A stretch of DNA of 64,000 bases from Streptomyces cadmiisoli. Lineage in GTDB: Bacteria; Actinomycetota; Actinomycetes; Streptomycetales; Streptomycetaceae. Under the pieces are notes generated by a model, which worked only from the letters and a program-made list of their open reading frames with translations, was not told the origin of the DNA and did no database searches. The first letter of the stretch is position 1. Each line of letters begins with the position of its first letter. Positions 38,530 to 47,724 of this stretch are shown in pieces. The translations under genes and the position numbers were made by a program. The stretch lies in the NCBI RefSeq assembly GCF_003261055.1, contig NZ_CP030074.1, positions 62,001 through 126,000 of the forward strand. The letters run 5' to 3'.

Positions 38530-40656
38530 ATGTCCAGGAACTCCCACACCGGCGGTGCCCGAGCGGCCGCGCTGTCGTCGTTGTTCGCGCCCAAGACCGT
38601 CGCGGTCGTCGGCGCGTCCAACGACACGGCGAAGATGGGCGGGCTGTACTTCCAGCACCTGCTCCGGTCGTTCGACGGCACCAGTCACCCGATCTCCCGC
38701 AGCGGCCGGCCCGTGCAGGGCGTCGCCTCCTACCCGTCGCTCACCGACCTCCCCGACGTACCGGACGTCGCCTTCGTCGCCGTGCCCGCCGCCGCCGCGG
38801 CGGCCGTGACCAGGGAAGCCGCCGACCTGGGCGTCCCGGTCGTCGTCCTGCACACCGCCGGCTTCGCCGAGACCGGTGAAGCCGGCGAGGCCGCCGAACG
38901 CGAACTCACCGAGTACGCACGGGCCCGCGGCACCCGCGTGGTCGGCCCCAACTCGATGGGCATCTACGGAGGTGCCACCGGGGTCAACCTCCTCGGCCTG
39001 CCGGCGCGGCCGGGCGGCGTGGCGTTCATCTCCGCCAGCGGCTCGCTCATCGAGTCCGTCGCGCCGAAACTGCGGGCCGGCGGGCTCGGGTTCCGCAACG
39101 TGGTCGGCTTCGAGAACCAGGCCGACATCGAGATCCACGAGTACGTCGAGTACTGCGCGACCGATCCCGGCGTCGAGGTGATCGCCCTCTACCTGGAGGG
39201 GATCAAGAACGCGAACGGGCGGCGCTTCGTCGACGCCCTCGAAGCCGCGGCGCGCACCAAGCCGGTCCTCGTCCTGCGCGGCGCGCAGACCAGCTCGGGA
39301 CAGCGGTCGGCGGTCTCCCACACCGCCGCGATCGTCTCGCCGTCGATGATCTACGACGGTCTGCTCGCGCAGGCCGGGGTCATCGAGGTGGAGGACGAGT
39401 CGCAGCTCGTGCCGCTGATCGAGGCGCTGTCCATCGCGCCGCACGCCGGCAGCGACCGGGTCGCGATCATCGGCAACGGCGGCGGTTTCGCCACGCTCAC
39501 CGCCGACGCGGTCGAGCGGGCCGGACTGCGGGTCCCGGAGTTCTCCCCGGACGTCCAGGCGGCGCTGCGCGAGGCCCTGAACCCGCTCGCCGCCGTGGGC
39601 AATCCGGTCGACGCGGTCATCGACAGCGACGGGGACGGCTCGCTGTGGGCGGAGCTGGCCGAGATCACCCTCCGGGACGACATCGGAGCCGTGCTGAAGT
39701 TCGGCCTCTACAAGGACGAGGCCCAGTCACGCGAGTTCTCCTCCATCGTGGGCGAAGCACGCGCCCTCGGCCGGCTCAGCAAGGCGACGAAGACCCCGAT
39801 CTACGTCTACTCGCCGTACGGCGACGCCGACGACGCGATCGTCCGGGCCTTCCTGGACGAGGGCGTCCCCGTCGTGCGCACGCCGCGCATCGCCGGCCGG
39901 GTGCTGGCGGCGAGCGCCGCGACGGGCGCCGGCCCGAAGCCGGCCGGGAAGCCCGCCGCCGGCCGGCGGGACCACCACGGGCCGTCGGCGGCCCTGCCCG
40001 AGTTCGAGAGTCTCGCGGCCGTCGCACGCCTGGGCCTGCCGGTGCCGGCCCGTCAGTTCGTCACGGCGCGCGAGCTGGCGTCCGATGACGCGACCGCGCT
40101 GACGTTCACCGCCCCGAAGGTGGTGCTCAAGGTCGTCATCGACGGCGTGCACCACAAGTCGGACATCGGCGGCGTACGCACGGGCGTGCCCGGTGATCAG
40201 GCCTGGGCCGGCGCCCGCGCGATGCTTCAGCGGTTCGCCTCGGCCGGCGAACACGAGGTCGAGGGAATCATCGTGATGGAGCAGGTGGTGGCCGACGGCC
40301 CCGAACTCCTGCTGAGCGCACGGCGGGATCCCGCCGTGGGGCCGGTGATCACGGTGGGCGCCGGCGGCGTACTGGCCGAGCTGCTGCGGGACGTGCGGAC
40401 GTTCGCCGCCCCGCTCACCGACGACGAGGCCGTCGCGCTCCTCGACTCGCTGAAGATCGCGCGGCTGCTGCACGGCTACCGCGGCTCGCGCGGAGTCGAC
40501 GTGGCAGGGCTCGCGGCCCGGATCGCCGCCTTCAGCCGGGCGTTCGCCGAGGACCACACCCTGCAAGAAGTCGAGATCAACCCGCTGATGACGGCCGCGG
40601 AGCGGTTCTGGGCCGTCGACGCCATCGTTCACCGAGAGGACCAGGACCCATGCTGA
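38530..40656 (+). CDS. acyl-CoA synthetase, NDP-forming type
   Basis: 708 residues in the order of ADP-forming acetyl-CoA synthetases: CoA-binding Rossmann domain (about 15-130, VAVVGASNDTAKMGG), succinyl-CoA ligase-like domains (about 140-440) with the phospho-His in SAVSHTAAIVS, and an ATP-grasp domain (about 475-700) with KVVIDGVHHKSDIGGV. It activates a carboxylic acid with CoA and ATP in the cytoplasm. First gene of the set; its ATG appears leaderless. The upstream in-frame TTG at 38494 is the -35 element, not a start. The following gene overlaps its stop by 7 bases. Confidence 0.93.
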   Translation: MSRNSHTGGARAAALSSLFAPKTVAVVGASNDTAKMGGLYFQHLLRSFDGTSHPISRSGRPVQGVASYPSLTDLPDVPDVAFVAVPAAAAAAVTREAADLGVPVVVLHTAGFAETGEAGEAAERELTEYARARGTRVVGPNSMGIYGGATGVNLLGLPARPGGVAFISASGSLIESVAPKLRAGGLGFRNVVGFENQADIEIHEYVEYCATDPGVEVIALYLEGIKNANGRRFVDALEAAARTKPVLVLRGAQTSSGQRSAVSHTAAIVSPSMIYDGLLAQAGVIEVEDESQLVPLIEALSIAPHAGSDRVAIIGNGGGFATLTADAVERAGLRVPEFSPDVQAALREALNPLAAVGNPVDAVIDSDGDGSLWAELAEITLRDDIGAVLKFGLYKDEAQSREFSSIVGEARALGRLSKATKTPIYVYSPYGDADDAIVRAFLDEGVPVVRTPRIAGRVLAASAATGAGPKPAGKPAAGRRDHHGPSAALPEFESLAAVARLGLPVPARQFVTARELASDDATALTFTAPKVVLKVVIDGVHHKSDIGGVRTGVPGDQAWAGARAMLQRFASAGEHEVEGIIVMEQVVADGPELLLSARRDPAVGPVITVGAGGVLAELLRDVRTFAAPLTDDEAVALLDSLKIARLLHGYRGSRGVDVAGLAARIAAFSRAFAEDHTLQEVEINPLMTAAERFWAVDAIVHREDQDPC

Positions 40657-41141
40657 CCACGAACGAAGTCCGGCTGGAGGACATCCCCGGCCTGCTCGGG
40701 CAGACCGTCGAGAGCCCCTGGATCAGCGTCGACACCCGGCTTCGCGGGCTGTTCGAAGAGGCGACGATGATCGACGAGTTCATGACGCCGGAGGACCGGC
40801 TGCTGTACCCCGAGGGGCTGCTGGAGGGTTTCCATCTGCTCGGCCTGCTCGACCACTTCATCAGCAAGTACATCAACTGGGACATGAGCTCGACCTACGG
40901 TCTGAACTACGGCCTCGACCGGGTCCGCTTCGTCTCCCCGATGGTCGCCGGCCGGCCGCTGCGCTTCCGTACGACGGTCACCGAGGTAGAACCGAAGCAC
41001 GACGGCTACCTGATCGTCTTCGAGTGCGTGCTCGAGCACGAGGACGCCGACCGCCCCGGGATGACCGCCACCTGGCTGTGCTACCAGCTGCCGACGGTCG
41101 ACCCGGCCGGCGAGGCGACGACCGAAGACGGCGCGCGATGA
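40650..41141 (+). CDS. MaoC/hot-dog domain protein
   Basis: 163 residues with a single hot-dog fold pattern: [15 protein letters not shown] forms the central helix region and [28 protein letters not shown] the adjacent strands of MaoC-like dehydratases or thioesterases. It lacks the clean D-x4-H hydratase motif that the second MaoC gene (45544-46011) has, so a dehydratase role is less sure. It overlaps the ligase stop by 7 bases, and its own stop overlaps the permease start (ATGA), so it belongs to the same translational chain. Confidence 0.85.
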   Translation: MLTTNEVRLEDIPGLLGQTVESPWISVDTRLRGLFEEATMIDEFMTPEDRLLYPEGLLEGFHLLGLLDHFISKYINWDMSSTYGLNYGLDRVRFVSPMVAGRPLRFRTTVTEVEPKHDGYLIVFECVLEHEDADRPGMTATWLCYQLPTVDPAGEATTEDGAR

Positions 41142-42046
41142 CCACCGTCGTCGAGGAGCTCAGACGCGGACCGGAGTCGGAGCTCCCGCCCGTCGCCGCG
41201 CGACGGCATCCGTGGCGGACCGGCTTCGCCGTGTTCCTGCTGGTCGCCGCCGCCTGGTCGGCCTACCTGCTGTCCCGCAACGAGCGGTTCGGCTGGGACG
41301 TCATCGGCACCTACCTGTTCTCGGAACCCGTACTGGACGGCCTGGTCCTCACGCTGTGGCTGACCGTGGTGTCGATGGCGATCGGCATCCTGCTCGGCAT
41401 CGTGCTGGCGGTGATGCGCAGTTCGGAGAACTTCGTCATCTCGGGGCTGGCCGCGGGCTACGTCTGGTTCTTCCGCGGAGTGCCGCTGCTGGTCCTGCTG
41501 GTGTTCTGGTACAACCTCGCCGCGCTGTTCCCGACGATCGGGGTGGGCGTGCCCGGCGTCTTCTCCGTCGTCGACCTGAACACGAACGCCCTGATCACGC
41601 CGGTGGCCGCCGCCATCATCGGCCTGGGCCTGAACGAGGCCGCGTTCATGAGCGAGATCGTCCGGGCCGGTATGCGCTCGGTGGACCGGGGGCAGATCGA
41701 GGCGGCGCGGGCGCTGGGGATGTCGCCGGATCTGGTGCTGCGCCGGATCGTGCTGCCGCAGGCGATGCGGCTGATCATCCCGCCGACCGCGAACGAGATC
41801 GTGAACATGCTCAAGACCACCTCGCTGGTGAGCGTCCTCGCGGTCGCCGACCTCATGTACTCGGTCCAGCAGATCTACGCGAGCAACTTCCAGACGATCC
41901 CGCTGCTGATCGTGGCGAGCGTCTGGTACCTGGTGCTGACCTCGGTCCTCAGCGTCGGCCAGTACTTCCTGGAGAAGCGCTACTCGAAGGGTGTGCAGGT
42001 CAGGAAGTCACGGCTGGCTCTGCGCCGGGCCGAAGGAGGGTCCTGA
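41138..42046 (+). CDS. ABC transporter permease, polar amino acid type
   Basis: 302 residues. About six hydrophobic segments; [22 protein letters not shown] is the usual first helix of HisM/GlnP-type permeases, [16 protein letters not shown] the RGxPLLVQL-like motif, and [29 protein letters not shown] the EAA loop that docks with the ATPase. It imports small polar or charged molecules. ATG overlaps the MaoC stop; its own stop overlaps the ATPase start (TGATG). Confidence 0.94.
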   Translation: MTTVVEELRRGPESELPPVAARRHPWRTGFAVFLLVAAAWSAYLLSRNERFGWDVIGTYLFSEPVLDGLVLTLWLTVVSMAIGILLGIVLAVMRSSENFVISGLAAGYVWFFRGVPLLVLLVFWYNLAALFPTIGVGVPGVFSVVDLNTNALITPVAAAIIGLGLNEAAFMSEIVRAGMRSVDRGQIEAARALGMSPDLVLRRIVLPQAMRLIIPPTANEIVNMLKTTSLVSVLAVADLMYSVQQIYASNFQTIPLLIVASVWYLVLTSVLSVGQYFLEKRYSKGVQVRKSRLALRRAEGGS

Positions 42047-42831
42047 TGACCACGTCCACAGCGCCGCGGGACACGATCGTGCGGGTGCGCGGGATCCACA
42101 AGCGGTTCGGCTCCCTGAAGATCCTCAACGGGGTCAGTCTGTCCGTCGGGCGCGGTGAGGTCGTCTGTGTGCTCGGGCCGTCGGGCTCGGGGAAGTCGAC
42201 GCTCCTGCGCTGCATCAACCATCTGGAGAAGGTCGACGACGGCCTCGTCGTCGTCGGTGACCACACCATCGGCTACGAGGAATCGGGCGGTGTGCTGCGC
42301 GAGTTGAGCGAGCGCCGGGTGTGCAGGCAGCGGACCTCGGTCGGCATGGTCTTCCAGCGGTTCAACCTGTTCTCGCACATGACGGTTCTGGAGAACGTCG
42401 TGGAGGCGCCGGTGCGCGTCCACCGGCGCAAGCGCGGCACCGTCGAGCGGGAGGCCGTCGAACTGCTGCGGCGGGTCGGTCTCGCGGAGAAGAAGGACGC
42501 CTACCCGGACCAGCTCTCCGGAGGCCAGCAGCAACGCGTCGCCATCGCCCGGACCCTCGCGATGAAACCGGACGTGGTGCTGTTCGACGAGCCCACCTCC
42601 GCGCTCGACCCCGAACTCGTGGGTGAGGTGCTCAGCGTCATGCGGGGCCTCGCCGAGGACGGACTGACGATGATCGTCGTCACCCACGAGATCGGATTCG
42701 CGCGCGAGGTCGCCGACCGCGTCGTGTTCATGGACGGCGGCGTCGTCGTCGAGGAGGGCGCTCCCGCCGCCGTGCTCGACACGCCGCGCGAGGAACGCAC
42801 CAAGGCGTTCCTGTCCCACGTTCTGCACTGA
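42046..42831 (+). CDS. ABC transporter ATPase, polar amino acid type
   Basis: 261 residues. Walker [11 protein letters not shown]-loop [15 protein letters not shown] (typical of GlnQ/HisP), signature [10 protein letters not shown], Walker [14 protein letters not shown] and the switch His in VTHE. A 12-residue insertion ([16 protein letters not shown]) precedes the Q-loop, as in HisP-type proteins. Works with the permease before and the binding protein after it. Confidence 0.95.
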   Translation: MTTSTAPRDTIVRVRGIHKRFGSLKILNGVSLSVGRGEVVCVLGPSGSGKSTLLRCINHLEKVDDGLVVVGDHTIGYEESGGVLRELSERRVCRQRTSVGMVFQRFNLFSHMTVLENVVEAPVRVHRRKRGTVEREAVELLRRVGLAEKKDAYPDQLSGGQQQRVAIARTLAMKPDVVLFDEPTSALDPELVGEVLSVMRGLAEDGLTMIVVTHEIGFAREVADRVVFMDGGVVVEEGAPAAVLDTPREERTKAFLSHVLH

Positions 42832-42891
42832 ACCCCGGCCTCACGGGGCCACCTCCCGTCCCGCACCACCCCGCGCACCCAAGGAACGTCC

Positions 42892-43782
42892 ATGGCCAGA
42901 TTCGTGAAGTCCCTCTCCCTCGTCCTGCTGTCGGCAACGGCCCTGAGTGCGTGCGGCTCGGACCTGGTGGCGGACGACTCCGCTCCCGAGGGCAACCCGA
43001 AGGTCGTCGCCCTGCTCCCGGACGACCTCGCCAGGAGCAAGACCCTGCGCGTGATGACCGACCCGACCTATCCGCCGCTGGAGTCCATCGACGGCTCGGG
43101 AAAAATGGTCGGCTCGGACGTCGACCTCATGAACGCCGTCGCCGAGCAGATGGGCGTGAAGGTCGAGTGGAAGCGCGGCTCGTTCTCCGGGATCATCCCC
43201 GGGCTGGCCGCGGACCGGTTCGACGCGTCGATCGCCGGCATGTACATCACCGAGGACAAGTTCACGTCGGTCACCATGGTGCAGTACGCGGAGGCCTTCG
43301 ATCAGATGCTGGTCCCGGTGGACTACCGGGGCCCGCGGCTGAACTCGTACGGGGCGCTGTGCGGCCTGAGCGTGACCATCCCGCAGGGCTCCACGGAGAT
43401 CCCGCTGCTCAAGGACGCCTCCGAGAAGTGCCGGGCCGACGGTGAGTCCGCCATCGACATCAAGCAGTTCGAGAACGCCAACAACGCGCTGCTCGCGGTG
43501 ACCAGCGACCGCGCCGACACCGCACTGGTGACCAACGTCAACGCCGACTACGTCGTCGGGAAGCTGAAGGCGAAGGTGAAGGTGCACGGCCGGCTGCCCG
43601 GGGAGTTCCCGATGGGGATCACGGTGGCGAAGGAGTCGAAGGAACTCGCCGACGCCGTCTCGGCGGCACTCGGTGAGCTGAGGAAGTCCGGCGAGTACGA
43701 CGAGATCATGGCGAAGTGGGACCTCGGCGACTCCGCCGTGGCCGAGTTCCCGGTGAACCCGAAGGCCGCGCCCGCCCAGTAG
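42892..43782 (+). CDS. ABC transporter substrate-binding lipoprotein
   Basis: 296 residues. Lipobox LSAC (Cys21), then an SBP_bac_3 fold: LRVMTDPTYPPLESID, GSDVDLMNAVAEQMG, IIPGLAADRFDASIAGMYIT and a late SGEYDEIMAKW. The conserved Asp and Arg of amino-acid binders are less obvious: YRGP and SVTIPQGSTE replace the usual hinge. Probably delivers the operon's substrate to the permease. AAGGAA precedes the ATG. Confidence 0.93.
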   Translation: MARFVKSLSLVLLSATALSACGSDLVADDSAPEGNPKVVALLPDDLARSKTLRVMTDPTYPPLESIDGSGKMVGSDVDLMNAVAEQMGVKVEWKRGSFSGIIPGLAADRFDASIAGMYITEDKFTSVTMVQYAEAFDQMLVPVDYRGPRLNSYGALCGLSVTIPQGSTEIPLLKDASEKCRADGESAIDIKQFENANNALLAVTSDRADTALVTNVNADYVVGKLKAKVKVHGRLPGEFPMGITVAKESKELADAVSAALGELRKSGEYDEIMAKWDLGDSAVAEFPVNPKAAPAQ

Positions 43783-43916
43783 CCGCCGCCTCAACCCTCG
43801 GTGCGCCCACCACTCCCCCGCGCCTCACCCCGTCGTACCGCGTCGGAGTGCGTGCCCCGGCGCACCGGCCGACCCGCGCATCGCGCGGGCGCACATCATG
43901 AAAGGCAGGTACGACC

Positions 43917-45074
43917 ATGCCGCAGGACCGCACTCTGCGCGGTGCCGCCGCCATCGTCGGCATCGCCGAGGAGGCGTCGCCCACGGGAGAGCTCGACACC
44001 TGGGGCCGGGCACTCGAAGCACGAGTGATCAAGGCGGCGCTCGACGACGCGGGCCTGACCCTCGCGGACGTCGACGGCGTCGCGCATACGGATTCCTCCC
44101 TCGACCTGGCCGAATTCCTGGGCATCGCCCCGGTGTTCAGCGAGGCGACGTACAACGGCGGTTCCAGCTTCGAGCTCTACGTCGAGAAGGCGGCGTCCGC
44201 GATCGCGGCCGGGCTCGCCGAGACCGTCCTGATCGTCTACGCGGCGACACCCCGCGGCGACCGGCGCCGCGGGACCGGAGGCTGGGTCGATCCCCCCGGC
44301 CCGCGGGACGAGTTCGAGGTGCCGTACGGGCTGGGCCTGATCGGCTCGTACGCCCTGGCCGCGAACCGGCACATGAGCACCTTCGGCACCACCCCGGAAC
44401 AGCTCGCCGCCATCGCGGTGAACACCCGCCGGTGGGCCGCCATGAATCCGCGGGCCAGGCTGCGCGAACCGATCACGGTCGACGACGTGCTGGCCTCGGC
44501 GCAGGTCTGCACGCCGCTGCACCTCCTGGACTGCTGCCTGGTCACGGACGGTGCGGGAGCGATCGTGGTCACGTCCGCGGAGCGGGCCCGGCACCTGCGG
44601 AAGCCGCCCGTCCACGTCCTGGGCGCGGCCACCGCGCACTCGCACCGGATGATCCACGCGATGCCGGACCTCACGGTGACGCCGGGTGCGGTGTCCGGGC
44701 CCCGGGCGTTCGCCGCGGCGGGCATCGAGCACGCGGACGTCGACCTGCTGATGGCGTACGACTCCTTCACCATCACGGCGCTGCTGCACCTGGAGGACCT
44801 CGGTTTCTTCAAGAAGGGCGAGGCCGCGGCGTTCGTGGCGGCCGGCGGGACGGCGCCGGGAGGCGCGCTGCCGATGAACACCAACGGGGGCGGGCTGTGC
44901 TACACGCACCCCGGCATGTACGGGATCTTCCTCCTGACGGAGGCGGTCCGCCAACTGCGCGGTGAGGCCGGCGAACGCCAGCTGACCGCGCCGGACGTCG
45001 CGGTGGCCCACGGCACGGGCGAACATCTCTCGGCGACCTCGACGGTCGTCCTGGGCACGGAGGACACCCTGTGA
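43917..45074 (+). CDS. thiolase-fold protein (lipid-transfer/thiolase-like)
   Basis: 385 residues of the thiolase superfamily branch that pairs with DUF35 proteins. GAAAIVGIAEEASPTG is the start, NGGSSFELYVEKAASAI replaces the nucleophile loop, so the catalytic Cys of true thiolases appears to be Ser. GGALPMNTNGGGLCYTHPG is the C-terminal H/C motif region. Relatives act in steroid and acyl-CoA side-chain cleavage (retro-aldol or thiolytic), needing the partner encoded next. Stop overlaps the DUF35 start (GTGA). Confidence 0.92.
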   Translation: MPQDRTLRGAAAIVGIAEEASPTGELDTWGRALEARVIKAALDDAGLTLADVDGVAHTDSSLDLAEFLGIAPVFSEATYNGGSSFELYVEKAASAIAAGLAETVLIVYAATPRGDRRRGTGGWVDPPGPRDEFEVPYGLGLIGSYALAANRHMSTFGTTPEQLAAIAVNTRRWAAMNPRARLREPITVDDVLASAQVCTPLHLLDCCLVTDGAGAIVVTSAERARHLRKPPVHVLGAATAHSHRMIHAMPDLTVTPGAVSGPRAFAAAGIEHADVDLLMAYDSFTITALLHLEDLGFFKKGEAAAFVAAGGTAPGGALPMNTNGGGLCYTHPGMYGIFLLTEAVRQLRGEAGERQLTAPDVAVAHGTGEHLSATSTVVLGTEDTL

Positions 45075-45490
45075 GCCAGACCGACTTCCTTCCCCCCGAC
45101 CGGCCGGCGACGGCACCGTACTGGGACGCCACCCGGTCGCGGACGCTGCTGCTCCAACGCTGCGGGCCCTGCGGGCAGTTGATCCACCACCCGCGGGAGG
45201 CATGCCCGCGCTGCCTGGCCCAGGACTTCGCCTGGGAGGCCTCGACCGGTCGCGGCAGCGTGCACGCCGTGTCCGTGCACCATCGCCCGTTCGAGGTCAT
45301 GGACGCCGCGGAATGCCCCTACGTCGTGGCCTTCGTCGACCTCGACGAGGGAGTCCGCTTCCTGTCGAACATCGTCGGCGCGGACCGCCTCACGGCGTCG
45401 CCCGGAAACCGGGTCCGGCTGGTCTGGAAGCCGGTCGCCGGCGGCTACCACCTCCCGCAGTTCGAAGTCGACCGCGCCGCGGACCGGTGA
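45071..45490 (+). CDS. DUF35 zinc-ribbon OB-fold protein, thiolase partner
   Basis: 139 residues. An N-terminal zinc ribbon with CGPCG and CPRC (about 31-48) is followed by an OB-fold (about 55-130, GSVHAVSVHHRPF, YVVAFVDLDEGVRFLSNIVG). Proteins of this family bind acyl-CoA and form a complex with thiolase-like enzymes, in agreement with the overlapping start and stop here. Starts with GTG. Confidence 0.93.
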   Translation: MSQTDFLPPDRPATAPYWDATRSRTLLLQRCGPCGQLIHHPREACPRCLAQDFAWEASTGRGSVHAVSVHHRPFEVMDAAECPYVVAFVDLDEGVRFLSNIVGADRLTASPGNRVRLVWKPVAGGYHLPQFEVDRAADR

Positions 45491-45543
45491 CGGACATCGC
45501 CGCCGCCCGTCCTCGTCACACACCACGAAAGGAAACCCACACC

Positions 45544-46011
45544 GTGGAGATCAAGGTCCCACGCCATCTGGAGGACCTCCCTGCGGGTACGACGTTCGGC
45601 ACGGCCGGACGGACCGTCACCGAGGCCGACATCGTCACCTTCGCGGGTCTGTCCGGCGACTACGCGCCCATGCACGTGGACGACGCCTGGAGCCGGGCGA
45701 ACCATCCGTTCGGCTCGCGGTTCGCGCACGGGATGCTGGTCGCCTCGATGTCGTACGCGCTGCGCACCCCGATGCTCGACCACCTGCACGTGGTCGCCTG
45801 GCTGCAGACCACCCGGCGGTTCGTGGCCCCGGTCAGGCCCGGTGACACGGTCACCGCGACCTGGACGATCGCCGAAGCCCGCGAGCGTGCCTCGGACCAC
45901 CGCACGGGTGTCGTCACCGCCGACATCGAGGTCCGCAACCAGGACGGCGTCGTCGTCCAGCAGGGCAGCGACGTCTGGCTGGTCGAGCGGCGTCCGGAGG
46001 AGGACCGATGA
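45544..46011 (+). CDS. MaoC-like enoyl-CoA hydratase
   Basis: 155 residues. FAGLSGDYAPMHVDDAWSR contains the hydratase-2 motif with Asp and His (D-x4-H), the catalytic pair for adding water to trans-2-enoyl-CoA. GTG at 45544 is preferred since AAAGGA precedes it; GTG at 45487, overlapping the DUF35 stop, is in frame and adds 19 residues. It probably works before the downstream SDR: hydration, then oxidation of the hydroxy-acyl-CoA. Stop overlaps the SDR start. Confidence 0.92.
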   Translation: MEIKVPRHLEDLPAGTTFGTAGRTVTEADIVTFAGLSGDYAPMHVDDAWSRANHPFGSRFAHGMLVASMSYALRTPMLDHLHVVAWLQTTRRFVAPVRPGDTVTATWTIAEARERASDHRTGVVTADIEVRNQDGVVVQQGSDVWLVERRPEEDR

Positions 46012-46781
46012 ACGGCAGCACCGCGGGCGGGGCCCGCACGACACCCGAGGCAACCGCGCGCGTGGCCCTGGTCACCGGGGCGGGATCGGGCATCGGTCTC
46101 GCCGTGGCCCGGCGGCTCGTCTCGGACGGGTGGACCGTGCTCCTGGCCGACCGCGACGTCGCGGCGGCCGAGGCGGCGAACGCGGCCGTCGGCGGGGCGG
46201 CGACCGCGTCCCGAGCGGTGGCCCTCGACGTGTCCCGGCGGCCGGACTGGGCCCGGGTCGTCCAGGACGTCGGCGACCGGGAGGACCGGCTGGACCTGCT
46301 CGTCAACAACGCGGGCATCACGCGGGACCGGACGGTCGAGAAGCTCACCGACGCGGACTGGCAGCAGGTCATCGATGTGCATCTGACGGGCACCTGGCTG
46401 GGGTGCCAGGCGTTCCTGCCGCTGTTGCGCGCGTCGCGCGGCGCGATCGTGAACCTGTCCTCCGAGGGCCGCCACGGCTCGTTCGGCCAGGCCAACTACA
46501 GCGCGGCGAAGGCGGGCGTGGTCGGGCTGACCCGCACCATCGCCCTGGAGCAGGCCCGTCACGGGGTGCGCGCGAACGCGGTCGCACCGGGCCCGGTGGA
46601 CACACCGATGCTGGCCGCGGTGCCCGACGAGGTGGTGAACGGCTGGCTCGAACAGATCCCGCTCAGGCGCCTGGCCCGGCCCGCGGAGGTCGCGGCGGTG
46701 GTCGCCTTCCTGGGTTCCGGGGAGTCGTCCTACCTCACCGGGCAGGTCATCGCCGTGGACGGCGGCTCCTCACATCCGTGA
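46008..46781 (+). CDS. SDR family oxidoreductase (FabG-like)
   Basis: 257 residues. VALVTGAGSGIGLAVARRL (cofactor loop), ADRDV with Asp after the second strand suggesting NAD+, NNAGITRD, the Ser of LSSEG and YSAAKAGV (YxxxK). Ends YLTGQVIAVDGG like FabG. Likely oxidises a 3-hydroxyacyl-CoA made by the MaoC hydratase, feeding the thiolase-like pair. Last gene of the set; one base separates its stop from the convergent protease. Confidence 0.94.
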   Translation: MNGSTAGGARTTPEATARVALVTGAGSGIGLAVARRLVSDGWTVLLADRDVAAAEAANAAVGGAATASRAVALDVSRRPDWARVVQDVGDREDRLDLLVNNAGITRDRTVEKLTDADWQQVIDVHLTGTWLGCQAFLPLLRASRGAIVNLSSEGRHGSFGQANYSAAKAGVVGLTRTIALEQARHGVRANAVAPGPVDTPMLAAVPDEVVNGWLEQIPLRRLARPAEVAAVVAFLGSGESSYLTGQVIAVDGGSSHP

Positions 46782-46782
46782 G

Positions 46783-47547
46783 TCAGAGCACCTTGTCGAT
46801 CCAGCCCCGGTAGCGGGACACGTCGACGAAGTTGCTGACCGCACCGTCCTGCGACCGTCCGTTGCTGGAGGTGACTCCGGCGAGCCGCCAGGTCCCCTTC
46901 CGCTGCACGACGAGCGGACCGCCGGAATCCCCGGGGCCCACCCCGCGCAACGCGGCGTTGTTGAACACGAGGTGGTCGCCCCGCTTCTGACTGACCGGAA
47001 GGGTGATCTCCTGCAGCACTTCCGGCGTGCACAGCGCGTCCCAGCACATGTTCCCCCAGCCCAGGGCGCGTGCGGGGGTGCCGATGCGCGGGGCGGCGGT
47101 GCCGGTCCGGAGGGGCTGGTGGCGGACCGGCCGGTCGAGCCTGAGCAGCGCCAGGTCGGGCCCGGTGAAGCCTCCGCCCTCGACGAAGGACGCGTCCGGG
47201 TGCCCGACCACTCGCTCGACCCCGGCGAGCGTGCCGCCCTCGGCGCTGCTGCGGCTGCCGATCCGTATCCGCAGGTCGTCCGCGTCCCGGTTGCCGACGC
47301 AGTGGTACGCGGTGACGACCCACCGACGGTCGATCAGGGTGCCCCCGCAGAACGCCTGGCCCGACTCGCTCCGGAGGGACGCCATCCAGGACTCGGCGGC
47401 CGGTGCGGGGGCCCCGCCGATGACGGCCTGCCCCGGCGTCGCCGCGGCCACGACCCCCGCGAGGGCGGCGAGACCCGCGAGCGCCGCACGGCGGCGGGGG
47501 CGGCGGACACGGCTGGACGTTCGGTACGGATCGGTGACGAACGGCAT
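46783..47547 (-). CDS. secreted trypsin-like serine protease
   Basis: 254 residues. A basic N-terminus and signal peptide (about 1-41), mature start near VIGG (43-45), then the S1 triad His82 (TAYHC), Asp131 (GPDLALLRL) and Ser208 (GDSGGP). Three Cys pairs are likely. The specificity pocket residue six before Ser is Leu/Arg region (NAALRGVGPGDSGG), not a clear Asp, so trypsin specificity is not assured. The N-terminal propeptide is minimal. Unlinked to the catabolic operon it abuts. Confidence 0.93.
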   Translation of the reverse strand: MPFVTDPYRTSSRVRRPRRRAALAGLAALAGVVAAATPGQAVIGGAPAPAAESWMASLRSESGQAFCGGTLIDRRWVVTAYHCVGNRDADDLRIRIGSRSSAEGGTLAGVERVVGHPDASFVEGGGFTGPDLALLRLDRPVRHQPLRTGTAAPRIGTPARALGWGNMCWDALCTPEVLQEITLPVSQKRGDHLVFNNAALRGVGPGDSGGPLVVQRKGTWRLAGVTSSNGRSQDGAVSNFVDVSRYRGWIDKVL

Positions 47548-47724
47548 GGATGCCCTCCTGCGAACTGCTCGACCGGGACTCGGTCCGTCACCGTGGCACC
47601 GCGGGGGGTTTCAATTCCCTAACAGGCGTGCGGGTTTGCCGCGCGGGATGCGGTCGCGGAGGGCGCGGCGGGGTGCGTTCGCCGGGGCGTCCGGCGGGCC
47701 GGCGGCAGTGCGGCGTGGTGGTTC

